64,000 nt of DNA. It comes from Dendrobium chrysotoxum (taxonomy: Eukaryota; Streptophyta; Magnoliopsida; Asparagales; Orchidaceae). Positions 9,655 to 22,199 of this stretch are shown here, one piece after another. The notes beneath the pieces are model-generated. The model ran no database searches and was not told where the DNA came from. It saw only the letters and a program-made list of their open reading frames with translations. The number at the start of each line of letters is the position of its first letter. Positions within the stretch are counted from its first letter, which is position 1. Both the position numbers and the translations under genes were made by a program. The DNA lies in assembly GCA_019925795.1 (NCBI GenBank), contig CM034298.1, positions 26,589,556 through 26,653,555 on the forward strand, given 5' to 3'.

Positions 9655-12640
9655 GGGGTCTAGTGAAGCTATGTGGTACTTACATAATGGGTGCTCGAGG
9701 TACATGATATGAGATATGAACAAGTTCAACTCACTAGAATCTTGGAGTGGAGGAAGAGTGGCACTCAAAGATAATAATACTACATTGAACATCATTGGAT
9801 TAAAGTAGTTGGAAAGAAAAATAGTTTTATTATTGAGAAAGGGCATTTAGTACATGGACTCAAACATAATTTACTTAGAATTTTCTAACTGTGTGACAAA
9901 TATTTTGATGTAAAATTATACTATGATAAATGCTTTCTTTTTCTTTATAATAAAACTATTTTGAAAGGTCTTAGAGTAAATAATGTTTAGATGATTAACC
10001 TAAATAGGATTAATGAAGCTAGTGAGGTATAATGTTTGAAGAAAACTTTGGATAAGTCATATTTGTGGCATAGGAGACTTTGTCATGCTAGCATGAGAAC
10101 CATTAGAAGGATTACTCAATCAAAATTAGTAAGGGGAATAACTAAGTGAGAATTAACTATAGAACACCTTTATGATACCTGATAGGTAGGTAAGCAAGTT
10201 AGGACTTTCTTTTGCTTAGTTAAAGATATTACCACTAATAAATCATTGGAGATATTACATATGTATTTATTTGAACCAACGAGTACTATAAGTTTTAATG
10301 GAAAATCTTATGGTTTTGTAAAAGTAGATGACTACACAAGATTCACTTGGGTAAAATTTATGGCTAATAAGAGTGATTCCTTTAATGACTTTACAATCTT
10401 TTTTTGCATGGATTCGAAGGAAAACTTTATTCTTGATCTCCACCATCCATAGTGACCATGGAGGAGAATTTGAGAATGTATAATTGGAAGTCTTCTATTA
10501 GGAGATAGGAATAGAGCACAACTTTTCAATGTCTAGAACCCCCAATAGAATGAGATTGCTTAAATAAGGAACATAATATTAAGTGAAGCTACTAGGGCAA
10601 TGCTAAATGAGTATATTTTATCAAAATATATATGGGTTAAAGCTGTAAACACTACATGTTATGTCTTAATGGCATGAAAATTGGATCTAAGTTAAATAAA
10701 ACCCTTTATGAACTTTTGAATGATAGGACACCAAATCTTTCCCATTTATATGTTTTTGAATGCAAATAATTTTTATTGAATATTGGAAAATTAGATATGA
10801 TAAAATTTGATGCAGAATCTGATGGGGTGGGATTTTTAGGATATTCATTAATAGGTAAAGCCAGTAGGATGTTTAATAAATGAACGTTAGTGGAAGAAGA
10901 GTCAACCCATGCCATATTTTATGAGATTGATATAGTTTCTTAAGTTGGAAAAGAAGAAGAAGAATGTGACATCACTATTAAAGTTGAGAACATAAGAATA
11001 TATTGGTAAAACTCTAGAATCCCTGCCTAGTGAGAGAATAAATTCTTCTAGTCATCCAATATAGCTGATCATAAGAGACCCAGCCAAAAGTGTTAGGACT
11101 AGGCATGGAATTTGAAAAGAATTTAGCCACACTGCATTCATTTATATGGTAGAGCCCATGAATGTAGATCAAGCCTTAAAAGATGAATATTAGATCATAG
11201 TAATGCTAGATGAATTAAACAAATATATAATAAAGTATTTGCGGGACTTAGTGCCTTGACCGACTTAGCAGGGTTTCAAAAAATGAAATGGGTTTTTAAA
11301 AATAAAATTAGTGACACTAGGTCTTTGGTTAGGAATAAAGCTTGGTTAGTTGCAAAAGGATATAATATAATGGAGGGTATAGACTTTGAAAAAACATTTA
11401 CATTAGAGGTAGGTTAGAAACCATCCAAGTACTAGTAGAATTTGCTTAAGGATTCTAATTGCACCAAATGGATATGAAAAGTGCATTATTTAATGGAATA
11501 AAAAACGAGGATGCCTATGTAGAGAAATCCCCTTGGTTTGATACTACAACATTTCCAAATCATGTTTATATGCTCAAAAAGGCCTTTTTTTGAAATAAAA
11601 TAGGCACCAAGAGAGTGGTATGACAGGCTTAGTACTTTTTTATTAGTAATTTTTTTCATAAAAGGCATAGTATATATAATAAAATTCATAAAAAGGATAA
11701 GTGAAAACATTTTATTAGTGCAAATTTATGTTCATGAACTACTTTTTGAATCCATAAATGATGAATTATGCAATGTGTTTCATCCATAATGAACACTGAG
11801 TTTAAGATGATCATGATGGGTAAGCTGAAATATATTTTTAGGGTTTAGCATAAAGCAAAAGAAAGATGGGACCTTCCTAAGACAGATGAATTATACTAAG
11901 AAAATTATTAAGAAAATTGATATGGAAGGATGTTAGAGTATGTATACACCCATGAGCCTAGCTATCCAATTAGGTAAAAGTCATATTAGAAAACAAGTTG
12001 ATCAAAGATAGTATAAAAGAATGATAGGCTCATTACATTATTTGAATGCAAGTAGGCTTGATATTATGTTTAGAATTTGCTTATATGTTAAGGTTTAGAA
12101 AACCCTAAGGAATACCATGCGATTGTAGTTGAGAGAATCTTTAGATATCTTATAGGCTCACCAAATCTAAGTATATGGTATCCTAAGAATAGCGTCACAT
12201 TTTAATTAATAGAATACTTAAATCAAGATTCTTTGGGCTACAAAATAGATTAAAAGAGAACTTGAAAAACATATTGGTTTATAGGATAATCCCTACTAGC
12301 CTAGTCCAGTATAAAGCAAAATTTTGTAGCTCTGTCCACTATAAAGGTTATATATATAACTATAGAAGTTGTATTACTTAAGTGTTATGGCTAAAGTAAT
12401 AACTTCTTAATGTTGGATTTAAATTTGATATAATTCAAATAATATGCCATCATATGTGTTCTATATGTCTCACTAAACCATAACTTAACACTAAAGGACT
12501 AAGCAAATCAACATTAAGCATCACTTCATTAGAGACCATGTGATTAAAAGGTATATAATGTTCAATTCATAAACACTGAGAACCAATTATCTGATATCTT
12601 TCCAAAACCCCTTCATATTGGCAAGTTTAGCACACTAAAA
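9655..12640 (+). pseudogene. pol: Copia A pol relic: protease, integrase, reverse transcriptase, RNase H
   Basis: Many frames and stops, but the domain order is intact. Protease near 9670-9700 reads WYLHNGCS where WYLDSGCS is expected, so the catalytic Asp is lost. The pre-integrase block is near 10060, the integrase core shows SDHGGEF near 10458, and an EEESTH block is near 10895. Reverse transcriptase begins KMKWVFKNK near 11280, and the active-site YVDD has become YVHE near 11730. RNase H remnants include MIGSLHYLNASRLDIMF near 12030 and HHFIRDHV near 12520. The element cannot be autonomous. Confidence 0.85.
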
Positions 12641-12743
12641 AAAAAAGGGGGAATTATTGAAATTGCATAAAACTATGGGTAAAACATTTTTTTATGTCTT
12701 CGAGATCAAGGTAGACACATATATTTAGGAGTCTAATGCAAGA

Positions 12744-12866
12744 CAAGAAGAGCTGCAGTACTAGCATTATGAGGATCAAGAGTGGATCTTGGAATAATTC
12801 TCACTCCTCCATAACTACTTTTAGCCTCCTCCTCCGCCACCTAATTAGGGACCTTCTGGTTATTGA
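12744..12866 (+). pseudogene. Copia A third-ORF tail
   Basis: One frame reads through three internal stops as HYEDQEWILE-stop-FSLLHNYF-stop-PPPPPPN-stop-GPSGY-stop. It aligns with the end of the third reading frame of copia C (WFGE-stop-FSSIH, then PPPPPYED) and of copia E (IHNYFNTPPPPPPSDQD). The stop after the WxxE motif is shared with copia C. The upstream part of this frame is missing, because pol ends near 12640 and only about 100 bp separate them. Confidence 0.65.
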
Positions 12867-13201
12867 GTTCTTATCTATTTTTCTTTATGTTTCCTTCTTG
12901 AACATTTTATTTATTTTTTAATTTCTCATCTTTTTGGTTATTTCAAAAATAGAAGGAGTTTGTAGTTTGGTTCCCCCTATGTTTGTTTTTCTTTTATATA
13001 AATGATAAAATCTATTTTTGTGTTGTTATTTTTTATTTTTTATATAGTATCTCAAAATTTTTAAAAAATAAAATAATTAAAAAGGTTAATTATTAATATT
13101 TTTTCTCATATTATATTTTTGCAAGCATCAATTTAGCGGGAGAAAAATGTTTAAACTATTTAATGATTTTTTTCTCTACAAATAAAAATTTTGTGCATAA
13201 T

Positions 13202-13216
13202 AAAAAAGAGGGATAT
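13202..13216 (+). other. Copia A polypurine tract
   Basis: 'aaaaaagaggga' stands directly before the 3' LTR start at 13217, as expected for the plus-strand primer of an LTR element. Confidence 0.75.
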
Positions 13217-14150
13217 TGTTGAAACCTATGAGCCTAGAGTACACAAAAGTTTTAATGATTATAAACATTATTGATTATACTAATCAGATTTTGAACTTTG
13301 TGTGTAGGAAGTTAGTTTTAAATCTTAAAATATAAGGAGCACATAAGTAACAGATTCAAGATGAGGACTTGATGAAGACCAAAGAATTGAACATGAAGAT
13401 GATATGCTAGAATCACAAGACCAAGAATCAAAAAGTGTGTCAATTTGTAATTTTATTTTTATTTTTACTTTCTTGAGTTTTCATATACCTTAAGCATAAA
13501 GTAGATAGTATGATCACACATATGAACGTGGAAAGGTTCAAGTTAAATAAAGTTAATTAAAATACATGACTTTTTTATTAAAATTATATTATATTATTTA
13601 CATCATACTGTATGATTTGATTGGTACTTTTTCATAATCCAATTTTCTAAGTCACCAGCCTTGTGAAGATTATATTGTATTATCATAACCATATAGTCCA
13701 GAAAAATAGAGAGCTTGTTTGAATGAGCCTAACTCAGACGGGATGGTCTAGTTCCCTATGCCAACTTCTTTGAATAAATCATATGATCCATAGATCAGAT
13801 CAAACCACTATAAAAGTTTGATTTGTATTCTTCTTCTTTTCAATTTACTTTATTTCATGCATTTTTAATTTTCTTCTTAGATCTACTATTGTTACAAATA
13901 AATTTAATCTTTAAAATAAAGTAAAATATAATAATAATAATTTTTTATGTACTTAATCAAAAATTTTCTATTAAAGTTTTTTTATTCAACTTTATTATTC
14001 TCAAAACTATTTTGAAAAGAAATTTTAAAATAAAAAATATTAGTTTATTAATTAGCTTATTTTGGCTACAAATTATTATAATTACATGGGAAAGATGTTC
14101 TTAAATTATGCTAATCCCCCCTCATGGTTGTGCCTAGTAACTTTTAGTAT
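13217..14150 (+). mobile_element. Copia A 3' LTR
   Basis: It starts TGTTGAAACC after the polypurine tract. The region from about 13840 to 14110 matches 7313-7710. The end is near 14150, where the 'tgtgcctag' text resembles the final part of related LTRs ('tgtacctaggga' at 46550). The two LTRs differ greatly, including by the (AAT) expansion, so the insertion is old. Confidence 0.7.
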
Positions 14151-15029
14151 AGACTGAAATATAAGTAAAATTCTTTTCTTGACCTTTTAAACATTAAATT
14201 TTAAATATGGATCCTAATAGGAGAAGGTAAATCAATCAAGAACTTGTCCTGGGTTGAGGGTAAGGGGGAAGTGGAAGGATCAACAGTTATAAGTTGTAGT
14301 ATGGTTATGTTCTTATGTGTAGTCACAAGTTTTAGGTCAAAAGAGATTTTTTATGGTGGAGTAAAGCCAAATTCTCTTATGGTTTTACTGGGGGTAGCTT
14401 GATAGTCCTATTCTTAACATTGAATGAATATGTATTTTCTCAAAGATAATGAATCACATCTTCATCATAAAGCAAGGGTTGACCTAGTAGGATATGTGCT
14501 ATGTCCATGGGTAAAACATCACATCACACAAGGTATGATCTTTATAAATACTCATCTTAATTGGAACTAAGAATCTAGAGGAATAGGTAGATATGTGTGT
14601 TTAAACCAAATTACATATTTTGAAACCCAAAAAATTTGATCAATAGTATCCAATTTTCTATTAGTTGCTTACATTATTTTTTAGCTCTTCAAATTGATCT
14701 AAGGTGCCAGTATTAGGGAACATATAAACTGAAATGGTTATAAATATTACTATTATATATATATATATATATATATATAATGAAAGAGAGAAAGATGAGA
14801 GGGAAAGGTTTTACATGTTTCAGAGGGAAAGATAAAATATGTGTAATAAAAGTGAAATTGAGGCTAAGGGAACCTCCACGAGAGGAAGTGAGTACAATAC
14901 TGCTTACATTCCAAGCTCTCCTTAGATAATTAGGCCTTTTTGGGAAGTTATATTTAGCCTTAAAAGTATTATGTTTAGAGAAATTTTATAAACTAGTTCT
15001 TGATTGTTGATTATTTTTCCAAGAGAATG
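14150..15029. other. Unassigned sequence with a (TA)n run
   Basis: No gene or element was recognised with confidence. The segment contains a TA microsatellite at 14754-14779 followed by a purine-rich stretch. It may include the 5' edge of the LINE that becomes recognisable at 15037. Confidence 0.5.
14754..14779. repeat. (TA)n microsatellite
   Basis: Twenty-six bases of alternating T and A. Confidence 0.95.
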
Positions 15030-17028
15030 TGAAGTATTAATGATATTCATGAATTTAGTATACATATTAGTATTTTATCTAATGTTTCTTTGAATATGAT
15101 TAATGTTCTTACAAGATTTCTTCTTGATTTTGAGATTAGAAGTGGCCTTACTCTGAATAAAAAAAAGTGTTATTTTATTGCTACTAAGAACATGCCTGTG
15201 GATTGGATTAATGCTATCAAAGATCGTACTGGTTTTATTCAAGGCTCGTTACCTTTATAGTATCTAGGGGTTCCCCTTTTTAAGGGCCGCAAAAAAATCT
15301 TTCATGTTTGATGATTTAATCACATCTATGCAAAAAAGGCTTAACTCTTGGGAGTTTAACTGCCTCAGTTTTGGTTGGAGATTAATTTTAATCAAGAGTG
15401 TCTTATGATCCCATCCTATATATATTTTTCAAACTATTCAGCCTACTTTGGCTATGTGCGATAGACTTGAAAAGTTAATGAATAATTTTTTTTGGAAAGG
15501 TAACAGATCCAATTCCAAAATTCTCTAGACTACTTGGAGCAACTATTTTGGTGTGTTAGATGAAGGTGCGTTAGGATGTAAGAACATGGTTGATTTATCC
15601 CATGCATTTTCTTTCAAATTATGGTTTAATTTTTGTGTTAAGTCTAATCTATGGGCCAAATACATGACTACTACATATTGTGTGGGAAAGCATCCTACCT
15701 TGTGCACTAATAATAAGGGTGATTCTAGAGTTTGGAAAAGACTTTGCAATATAAAATGGGATGAGGAGCCTCATATAAAATGGGGCCTTGGTCGGGCTAA
15801 CCTATTTTTCTGGCAAGATCATTGGTTGGGTATGACCTCTATAGATCAAATGCTCAATTCCTTTTCTACTACAGTTACCAAGGTGAATTATATTATTACT
15901 AATAATATTTGGGATTATTCTAAGCTTTTTGATGTGGTTCCTGAATCACTTATATCTCTTATTTTTCAAATTTCGTTAAATTTAGATGCTGATGATATAT
16001 TATTATGTAACATAGCTAGTAATGGCATTTTTAGACTCAAGGATGCTTGGAATGTTTTCAGAACTAAGAAATCTTTTTCTAAAATTTTTTGTATGTTATG
16101 GCATAAAAGTATCCCGACTACAATTACTATTTTTACTTGGGGAGTTTTACATAAATATGTTCCTGCCGATGATAATTTAAATAAAAGAGGTTTTATTTTA
16201 CCTTCAAAATGCCAATGTAGTTTTCATTTGGAAAATATGCATCATGCCTTTATATTTAGCCCTATTGCTTCTAAAATTTGGATATATTTTGATGATATTT
16301 TCAAGGTTAATCATTTTTGTGGTAATATTAGCATTAAGGATATCTTAAATCTTTGGTTTACTAGTCCTAAAAGTAATATTAGGAATGTCATTCCACCCAT
16401 TATTTTGTGGTATCTTTTGTTTGCTCACAATAATTCCTTTTTCAATAATGTTGTTATGGATCACAATCATATAAATAGGAATATTAAAGATAAGATCTTT
16501 AATCTATTTAATGTAAATCTTTTGACTGTTAAAATGTTTAGAGGTTACTCTTTCATTGCTAAAGAATTTGGGATTGTTATTAAAGATATGTATGTCAATG
16601 GCGGTTCCAATATTATTCATCTGTATAAACCATCTTATAACACTTTTAAACTCAATTGTAATGGTTCTGTCAAATATAATGTTTATGGGTGTGGTGGTAT
16701 CATTAGAGATTTTCAGGGTAATTTTATGATGGCTTATGCAGGTCTGCTTTCAAAATGCTCTGTTGATTTTACTAAACTTTCTGCAATACTTAATGGTTTA
16801 AAATTATGCCTTTCTCTTGGTATTAGCAACATTTAGATTGAAGTGGATGCTATGCATTGTCTCCACTATTTAAAAGAGAATGGTAATATAATTTGCAACC
16901 CGAATCTATTCAATTTAGCAAGGGAAATCAAACAACTATTGATTTTTTTTTATGATAATATTTCTCACATTCGTAGAGAAGAAAATGCGTCTGCTGATTG
17001 GTTAGCAAATTATGGCTGCAATCTGTAA
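15030..17028 (+). pseudogene. L1-type LINE ORF2, reverse transcriptase end to RNase H
   Basis: The start lies inside reverse transcriptase (SGLTLNKKKCYFI, then YLGVPLFKGRK, SWEFNCLSFGWRLILIKS, NNFFWKG). It continues in a frame open from 15553 to 16836. At about residues 170-250 of that frame is the zinc-binding domain that follows reverse transcriptase in plant L1 elements (WHKSIPTTITIF, DDNLNKRG, CQC, H). From about residue 355 comes an RNase H-like domain, where the first Asp is Asn (KLNCNGS) but IEVDA is kept. One TAG at 16834 interrupts it, and the frame then ends at 17028. The endonuclease and ORF1 are missing: the copy is 5'-truncated. Confidence 0.9.
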
Positions 17029-18692
17029 TTTCTTACTAATTTATCCTACCCTTCTTTTCCAGCCTTCCTCAAAGGCCTTATCAGACTAGATAAACTTAAT
17101 TTCCCCTTTGTTAGAACTGAATACTTGGCTCTGGTTTTCATTTTTTGAGTGCTTTTGGTTTTGTGATATGAATGATTTTTTGATCTTTGGAATTTATGCT
17201 CCGTGTATTCAATCAGGTTTTATTGTTCCTTATGTTTGTGCTGTTCGGGTTGTGACTATGGCTAGCAGTGACTGGAATATGTTTAATTATGGCTGTATAT
17301 TAACTGTTGCTCATCTTGTCCTCTTCCTTCCCGGATTGGGAGTGGTGGGTATTAGTTGGTGGTTTGGTGTTTGGTCTGGCATGATCTTTGTTGATTATAC
17401 CATTGGTTGTCCTGGCTGAACAACAGTTGGATATTATGGTTTTCCATTCTTCTTTGGAACCTCCTTTCGAATAATGTATGCTGGGTTTTGGGAAACATAG
17501 GTAATTGGGGTGTTGGGATTCAACATTATCCTTTTTTGAGTTTTTTGTCTTGCTCTGCTCCCCTTTTAGTTTGGAGTAGGATCAGATTTGAGTGGTAGTT
17601 AGTATGTTGGCTTTAAGATTTACATGATACTACACTCTTGAGCTGGTTGGTCACTACCCATGGTTTATTTTATTTATTAGGCTATCAATTTTTCTCCAGT
17701 TACTATATTAAGGTTTTGGTAAGCATATTTTGGTTTGTTTGTAATTGTAGTTATTTTAATCCTTATAGTGGTTGGATTGAGCTATTTTTTAGTTGCTGGT
17801 GGCCTTCACTTTTTCGAAATTATGGTGTTTGTAGTACTTTTCAATTGAACCTCATCAGAGTGTTTTGTAGCCTGGATGTGATTATTTGTATATTTCTGAG
17901 GGTAGCATTAGCTGGCTCATTAGCAATTTTCATGTGATGGCTAGCTGGTTTTATAGCTTAAATACATGGCGGTGGATCTTTATTACCCCAAAAATTTGGG
18001 GTTTTCTAGTTATTTTCTTTTTTTTAGATCTTTTTCTGATGTTATGGATGGGCCTATTTTGCTAGAATTTTGGTAATCATAATATGTTTAGGGATTATTT
18101 TACTAATCGTTATGGTTTCTATGATTTTTCTAGTCAGTATGTTGGATGCCTATTGGTTGAGTTCATCAATTATTTATGGATAGATTGCTTGATATTATAT
18201 TGCTTGTTGGACCCCTTAAGCTGGCCGTGGCTTGAGAAAATGTTTCTGGCGAATCTTATTGGTATTTTCATTATTATTCTTGATATATGGTATTTCATTG
18301 TCTTCATATATTTGTTGATGATTATGATTTTTAGGATAATAGAAAATTGGGTTATTATCTATTTCAAATGCATGGTTTTTCCTTTTGTGACTATCCTCTT
18401 GCAGGTATTGTATATTGCAGGTTTTTTGGCTTCACAATTTTGGGATGAAAAGATTGGACCCAATGATATAATGTTAATCTTTTCTTATTTTTGGGTGATG
18501 ACCACTTACCACCCTATATTGTACCTAGGCAATTTTGTACTTGTGATTACTAGGGAACTTGGGCTCTTAGGTTTTATTTTGGTTTTTTTTGTAGCTCCCA
18601 GAGCATTAGTGAGCTGGAGGACCCTTTAAGGACTTTGTAACAATTTTTTTATGAATGCATAGTCTCCGCTGTGGGTTTTTCGCAAAAAAAAA
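17029..18692 (+). mobile_element. 3' untranslated region of the L1-type LINE
   Basis: About 1.66 kb of T- and G-rich sequence follows the RNase H stop and ends 'gggtttttcgc' plus nine A. Its last 150 bp match the 3' end of the minus-strand LINE (30203-30340 reversed), including 'gcattagtgagct' and 'ccctttaaggac'. Several long frames lie here, but they have hydrophobic, low-complexity composition and are not conserved in the other copy, so they are not taken as genes. Confidence 0.8.
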
Positions 18693-19150
18693 GTTTCGGA
18701 AGGCTACATTTAAAAGAGTTCATACTCATGTGTAAGTCTATTTATGAGGGCATCTCTTACTTCAATCGTTCCTTCATAAGTAATAATAAATTTGTCCCAA
18801 ATTTCTTAAGAAGAAGCAAGCATGGAAATTCTAATGTAATCATCAGGAAGTAAAGCATAATGCAAAGTATTACAAGATCTATCATTCAATTCATCTAACA
18901 CATACTCGAGGTGAGTTCACTAAAAAAAAGGTTTATCAACAATTTTACCATGTAAATCTTTTGTGTGTGCGTATGATATAGATGTGTTAGCATAATTCAC
19001 ATTCTACAGTCCTAACCATGCAAGAAAGTGCTGATATGGTTCTTCCAATAATCAAAAGGAACCGTATCAGGGAGTGGTGGACAGTATGTAGACTGTCCCT
19101 AAGGTAGTCGACCATTGGGAAAGTTGATTGCCATAGCTAGGGAAGGATCT
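18693..19150 (-). pseudogene. gag: Copia D gag N-terminal relic
   Basis: On the minus strand, downstream of a copia primer-binding site, a start reads MAINFPNGRLP, followed by a block containing DYWKNHISTFLHG, the usual N-terminal pattern of plant copia gag (Y-x-x-WK, then a hydrophobic stretch). Stops and frameshifts follow. The element stops where the LINE begins at 18692, so the rest of gag and pol is lost or displaced. Confidence 0.6.
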
Positions 19151-19183
19151 AAGCTCTTGGGTTGTAATCTAAGAAAGAGCTAA

Positions 19184-19196
19184 GGCTCTGATACCA
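19184..19196 (-). other. Copia D primer-binding site
   Basis: The plus strand 'ggctctgatacca' is the reverse of TGGTATCAGAGCC, the usual primer-binding site (initiator methionine tRNA) of copia elements. It fixes a minus-strand element with its 5' LTR at higher coordinates and gag at lower coordinates. Confidence 0.88.
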
Positions 19197-19610
19197 ATTA
19201 ATAAACATTATGGTAACCAAAGAGGGGGGAATTAGGTTATCCACTAATTAGAGTGGCAATTTTCTAAAAAAAATCTAATTTTAATTTATAGAAAAATTAA
19301 TGATATTAGTACAACATAAATAACAAATCAAATCATAATAAAGAGAACACATAATTTTTAGGTGGTTCAACCCAGAAACTAAAACTGGCCTACTCCACAC
19401 CTAATCTAACCCCGAACAAGGATTTAACTAACAACCCAAAAGGTTACAACATTCATATCTTCCTAACACCAGGAAAAACTACCTCATACAATGGCGAGAA
19501 CCTCACAACAATAATATAAGTGATAAAAGAAAGGTAAAAAAAGGGTAACAATTTAGATCACATAAAGAAATAGCTTTCAAGAAATTGCTCACAAGCCTAC
19601 ATAAAAATAT
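19197..19610 (-). mobile_element. Copia D 5' LTR
   Basis: The segment between the primer-binding site and the chromovirus pol fragment carries text often found in plant copia LTRs ('ggtggttcaaccc', 'cctactccacacc'). The outer edge near 19610 is set only by where gypsy coding stops. It differs from the sirevirus-type LTRs elsewhere in the window, so copia D is a separate family. Confidence 0.5.
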
Positions 19611-20565
19611 TATCACAAAAAATTACTTCAGAGTCTCCAAATTCTCTAGTTTCACTAATATTTTTCGGAGTCTGCCAAATTCGAATCGCTTCTATTTTAA
19701 TGGGGTCTACTTTAATACCATCTGTCAAGACAATGTATCCAAGGAAAGTCAAACTATAAGTCATGACAGAGCATTTTTTTAAGTTGATGTACAAACTTCG
19801 TTCTCTTAAGATTTGGAGGACTTGCTTCACAAGTTCAAGATGGTCGTTGGGACAAGTACTAAAAATCAGGATGTCATTAAAAAAAATCACAACAATTTTT
19901 TCAATGAAGGGATGTAAGATATGGTTCATGGTTTGCATAAACGTACTAGGTGTTTTTAAAAAAGCTAAAGGGCATAACTAACCATTCATAGAGACCTTCC
20001 TTAGTTTTAAAGCTGTTTTCCTCTCATCACCGGGTCATACTCGAATTTTGTGATATCCACTTCATAAGTCAATCTTAGAGAAAATTTTGGCACTGCTAAG
20101 CATGTCGAGCATATCGTCAAGTCTTGGGATATAAAACCAATACTTGATGATTATTTTATTTATAGCTCAACTATTAATACACATTCTCCAAGTTTCATCT
20201 TTTTTGGGTGTAAGTAAGGCTGGGACGGCACATGGACTCATGCTTTCTTTGATTAATCCATTAGTTAAGAGTTCAGTTACTTGTTTGCATAGTTCTTCAT
20301 ATTTAGTAGGACTCATACAATAGTGAAACAGGTGGGGAAAGTTTGCTCTGGGTACAAGGTCAATGTGGTGTTGGATATCTCTCAATGGAGGTAAGGAATT
20401 AGGTAAATTTTCAGGAGTTATGTCTGCATATTCTTTGATTAAAGATTGTACTGCTTCAGGGATTTTTTTGGTTTACATTAGTCTCTTTACCTACCAAAAG
20501 ATAGATTACTTCAGAGTTTTTGAGTTCATTTGTATTGAGAAGAAATCCAGGAGTAAGTGAATTTA
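19600..20565 (-). pseudogene. pol: Chromovirus-type gypsy reverse transcriptase fragment
   Basis: Read on the minus strand: MRDIQHHIDLVP, YEELCKQVTELL, MSPCAVPALLTPKKD, WRMCINS, IPRLDDMLDML, KIDL and SGYH, then MNHILHPF, FFNDILIFS and FLGYIVLTDGI. This is the usual reverse transcriptase order of chromoviruses. The active-site motif, normally YFDD or YVDD, reads FFND here, and several stops interrupt the frame. RNase H is cut off at about 19600 by the copia D LTR. Upstream (above 20565) the coding signal stops abruptly. Confidence 0.85.
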
Positions 20566-22199
20566 CTCTCTAATTTTATATTATATGAAGATGAAAAAAT
20601 GATGAAATGATGGTTCTAAATAAATTCATAAAGAGAAATGCAAGCAAACAACTATTAAAATAATTTTCAAAGACTAGGTATGTGGGCATGAAATATTATA
20701 TGTACTTCAAATATGTATGCTATTTTTTAAAATAAATGTTGTGGAAAATTTTATGAAATAGGTGTTACGATGATAGTAACATAGAACAATAAAAAAATTA
20801 TTTGAGAGTTAAATTCATAATAATTCAAAAGATATGACAAGACTAGTTGAAAATCACACTTAAGCCAAAGGCAACTAGTCTTACACAATATTCAGACCAA
20901 TGAGTGCTATTTATATAACTTTAAATTTCTAGAATAATATGTTTAGATGTACCTTAGGTGATAGAGAAATATGTAATAAAAACCAAAGGTTATTAAAACA
21001 AACAGCAAAGTCAAGTTCCACAACAAGTCACTAAAATAAAACGGTATACAATAAAAAAATTTTATGAAAAGATGTCCACTATAAAAATCTTTTAGATTTC
21101 ATGTTAAGAATATAATAATAATTTTGAATCATTAAATGATCTAAGATTTAATTTATAAATTAAATAGTCAAAAGGATTTCACAAGCTTTTCAAATCAAGA
21201 TTTATGTGACTAGTATACACAACATACCAAGCATAAACTTAAAGAACCAACAAAAATTAATACTTAAAAATCAAAAGGATCTGGAAGTGTATGATTTAAA
21301 TCACTAAAAATATGAAAAAGATATAACAAGTAAATCTCATAAAAATATTTAGTAAAATTTCCATATGTGAAATAAAATAAGTCTCCAAATATTTTCACTA
21401 TAAAAATCTCAACTAGTTAACTCAATAACATAGAAAATCCAATAGAATTTGATCTTTACAAATTCTAGAAAAATGTGATTTCAATCACAAATAAGATTAT
21501 GATTATATGTCAATAAAAAAATTCAAAATGATTCTCAAATAAAATTATAAATGGATTTAAGCTATAAAAGCTATATCTAAAACATTTATCCTAAAAATCT
21601 CAACTAGTTGATCAAAAAGACTTGTGATATTTGAAAATAATTTTGAATTAAATAAAATAATAAAAAATATATTTAAAGGCATTTAATAGATGGTCTTTTC
21701 GAAAAAAAAATCCTTTAGGAGGTATTTTGTAAAATTACAACCTTCAGGAGGGATTTAAATTTTGGCATGGGAGGAAGACTTAATTAAACACTAGAGGCTT
21801 AATTAATTTAATTAATAATTAATTAACAGAGACAAGCTCAACAAAATATTAATCCAAATGAAGGAAATGAAAGTGGCACAAAACATAAAATTTTAATTGA
21901 GTTATTTTAGGAATGTTTTTGAAATTTTAAAATTATAAAAATCAAAGTGCAAATTCCAAAAATAAATATTGTGAAATGATAAATTATGAAAATTGAAATC
22001 ACATGAAGTCATGAGACATGCCAAAAAAATGGTAAGCACAAATTGAACTTGCTAGCAAACTTACCAAAAATAAACCTAGTTTCACGTCAAGATAAAAAGA
22101 GTTATCGAATGAATGATGATGTGAAATGAAATTTGCATGAAATCATTTAATTAGTGAGCATATTTATTATGATTAAATCATTGTTAAGTTTTTACAAGA
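20566..22199. other. AT-rich stretch without recognised genes
   Basis: No coding frame was recognised. Loosely repeated text such as 'ctataaaaatct' with 'aactagttga' or 'aactagttaa' occurs at about 21070, 21400 and 21590, suggesting old degenerate internal repetition. It may be long-terminal or untranslated sequence of the same unknown element as the following dispersed repeat. Confidence 0.45.

Noticed and set aside
17108..18629. Several long plus-strand frames rich in Phe, Leu, Ile and Trp after the LINE ORF2
   Set aside because: They lie in the LINE 3' untranslated region and are not conserved in the sister LINE; composition reflects T-rich DNA.
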